Shown: in pieces, positions 63,005 to 64,000 of the stretch | Layout of the letters: each line of letters starts with the position of its first letter | Position numbering within the stretch: position 1 is the first letter of the stretch | Assembly (NCBI RefSeq): GCF_021730395.1 | Contig: NC_069379.1 | Location: 25,642,501-25,706,500, forward strand | Direction of reading: 5' to 3' | Origin: Mercenaria mercenaria | Lineage: Eukaryota; Mollusca; Bivalvia; Venerida; Veneridae | Length of the DNA: 64,000 nucleotides | Notes under the pieces: model-generated | Told to the model about the DNA's origin: nothing | What the model saw: only the letters and a program-made list of their open reading frames with translations | The model's database searches: none | Translations under genes and position numbers: made by a program

Positions 63005-63860
63005 TATCCTGACATTTATTTTGATTTCTTGATACTCATAGAAAGAAAACCACTATTTGTAGCAAGCTACTGTGAAAAAGTAAATGTAAGAACTGAATGT
63101 TTGTGTGCGTTTATATGGGTATAAACCACATTGGGACTTTTTGAAAATAATCCAAGAATCCCGAGCGCGATTTAAGGATTTGCAAGAAGTCTAAATATTG
63201 TTTATACCCGTAAAATGCACAAAAATGCATTTAATTCTTAAATAAATTTCAAATTTTAATAACAGAAAAAGATGTTTTCTTTAATTTCTATGTTTGAGAA
63301 AAGTTCTTGGATATGCTGAAATTATAACAAACACTACATTTTTATCATATGTTATAAACGGACAACTTCATTTCCTTTTTCTGTTTAAATAGTTTTGTCA
63401 TATACATCAGAAAGAAACCATAAAACATGTTTATCCATGCTTTTCTCTGCGTAATTTAGATATTTATTGAATTTTGGTTGATTTTTGCCAAAATTACTTT
63501 ACTATCCGCCTGCATTGTTTCATTATTTGAAAGTATGATTCAGAAAAAATAGGAAAACGAAAACCTGCAAGCATTTTATCAGTGGTTGTATTCATTCGCG
63601 GCTACACTACCCAAACTACATTTACTTTATTTTACGTCGTCTTACTCGTAATTAGACATCTTTTTTCAATGCATTTGTCTATCCTTTACCTTTACTGGAA
63701 ACTTTTTATCGACTACAATAACCAGTTTGTTTCCATTAACGTGAAGTATTCGACATTTTCTGAAAATAATTCGACTTTCTAGTTAACGAAAAACAGAAGG
63801 TATAAGTAATGGACCGGCCGCTGTGCAAGTTTAGTTATTTTAGTTGGTTTTTTTTTTGTG
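63005..63860. other. no gene recognised
   Basis: AT-rich flank of the retrotransposon. No supported feature. Confidence 0.4.
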
Positions 63861-63861
63861 T

Positions 63862-64000
63862 TTAACATATCATGGGGTTGAAACAGCAATGGTCAAAATG
63901 TATAATGATCTTTTGGAAACCATAGATGAAAATCAAATAAGAATCGTGGTCATGATCGACTTGAGTGCAGCGTTCGATACCATCGATATCCCGATACTAA
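63862..64000 (+). mobile_element. start of a LINE reverse transcriptase (CR1/Jockey-like), running off the window
   Basis: From about 63862 one frame reads LTYHGVETAMVKMYNDLLET then IDENQIRIVVMIDLSAAFDT and IDIPIL, matching the conserved S(C/T)ETALL....D.L...D......LLDLSAAFDTVDH.IL segment of LINE reverse transcriptases. The first catalytic Asp (DLSAAFD) is present. Preceded by a T-rich stretch and no obvious ORF2 start, so it is probably 5'-truncated. The 3' part lies outside the window. Confidence 0.85.

Overview
The window looks like animal nuclear DNA, most likely from a bivalve mollusc (perhaps a clam). It is AT-rich, with small exons separated by kilobase introns. It also holds many short palindromic or terminal-inverted-repeat elements, tRNA-headed SINEs, and interspersed repeats with imperfect 100-200 bp internal tandem arrays of a kind I associate with bivalve genomes. 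The species call is inference. No rRNA gene, functional tRNA, CRISPR array or bacterial operon is visible.

Two host genes can be assembled from exons whose splice phases agree. (1) On the minus strand, from 35168 down to 17924, lies a receptor-type gene. It has a signal-peptide exon, a very large exon of furin-like and EGF-like cysteine repeats, a further EGF exon, a transmembrane exon and two cytoplasmic exons rich in tyrosine motifs. The six exons total 1947 nt, exactly 649 codons, giving a 648-residue type I membrane protein of the MEGF / scavenger-receptor class. The large exon can also read through to its own stop, giving a 453-residue protein with no membrane segment. The membrane form needs a GC-AG intron whose acceptor sits next to a perfect 17-bp hairpin. 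A second possible cytoplasmic tail lies at 26458-26638. (2) On the plus strand, from 40360 to at least 48148, four phase-compatible exons encode a SAM domain followed by a basic linker and a compact domain of about 105 residues. An orphan exon at 55841-55977 may be its end.

Region by region: 1-17900 has no supported gene and is mostly repeats (palindromes, a 370-bp tandem duplication, a 21-bp minisatellite, a roughly 900-bp duplicated block, three array-bearing elements, a SINE). 17900-35200 is the receptor gene, with a piggyBac-like MITE, other repeats and a broken LINE in its introns. 35200-40300 is repeat-rich and ends in a cluster of short palindromes just upstream of the SAM gene. 40300-50100 is the SAM gene with its intronic repeats. 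50148-52405 is a broken L1/Tx1-like LINE. 54200-55330 holds two copies of a palindromic element. 56214-63004 is a minus-strand Ngaro-type (tyrosine-recombinase) retrotransposon fossil with its split direct repeats still recognisable. The last 140 bases are the start of another LINE reverse transcriptase running off the window.
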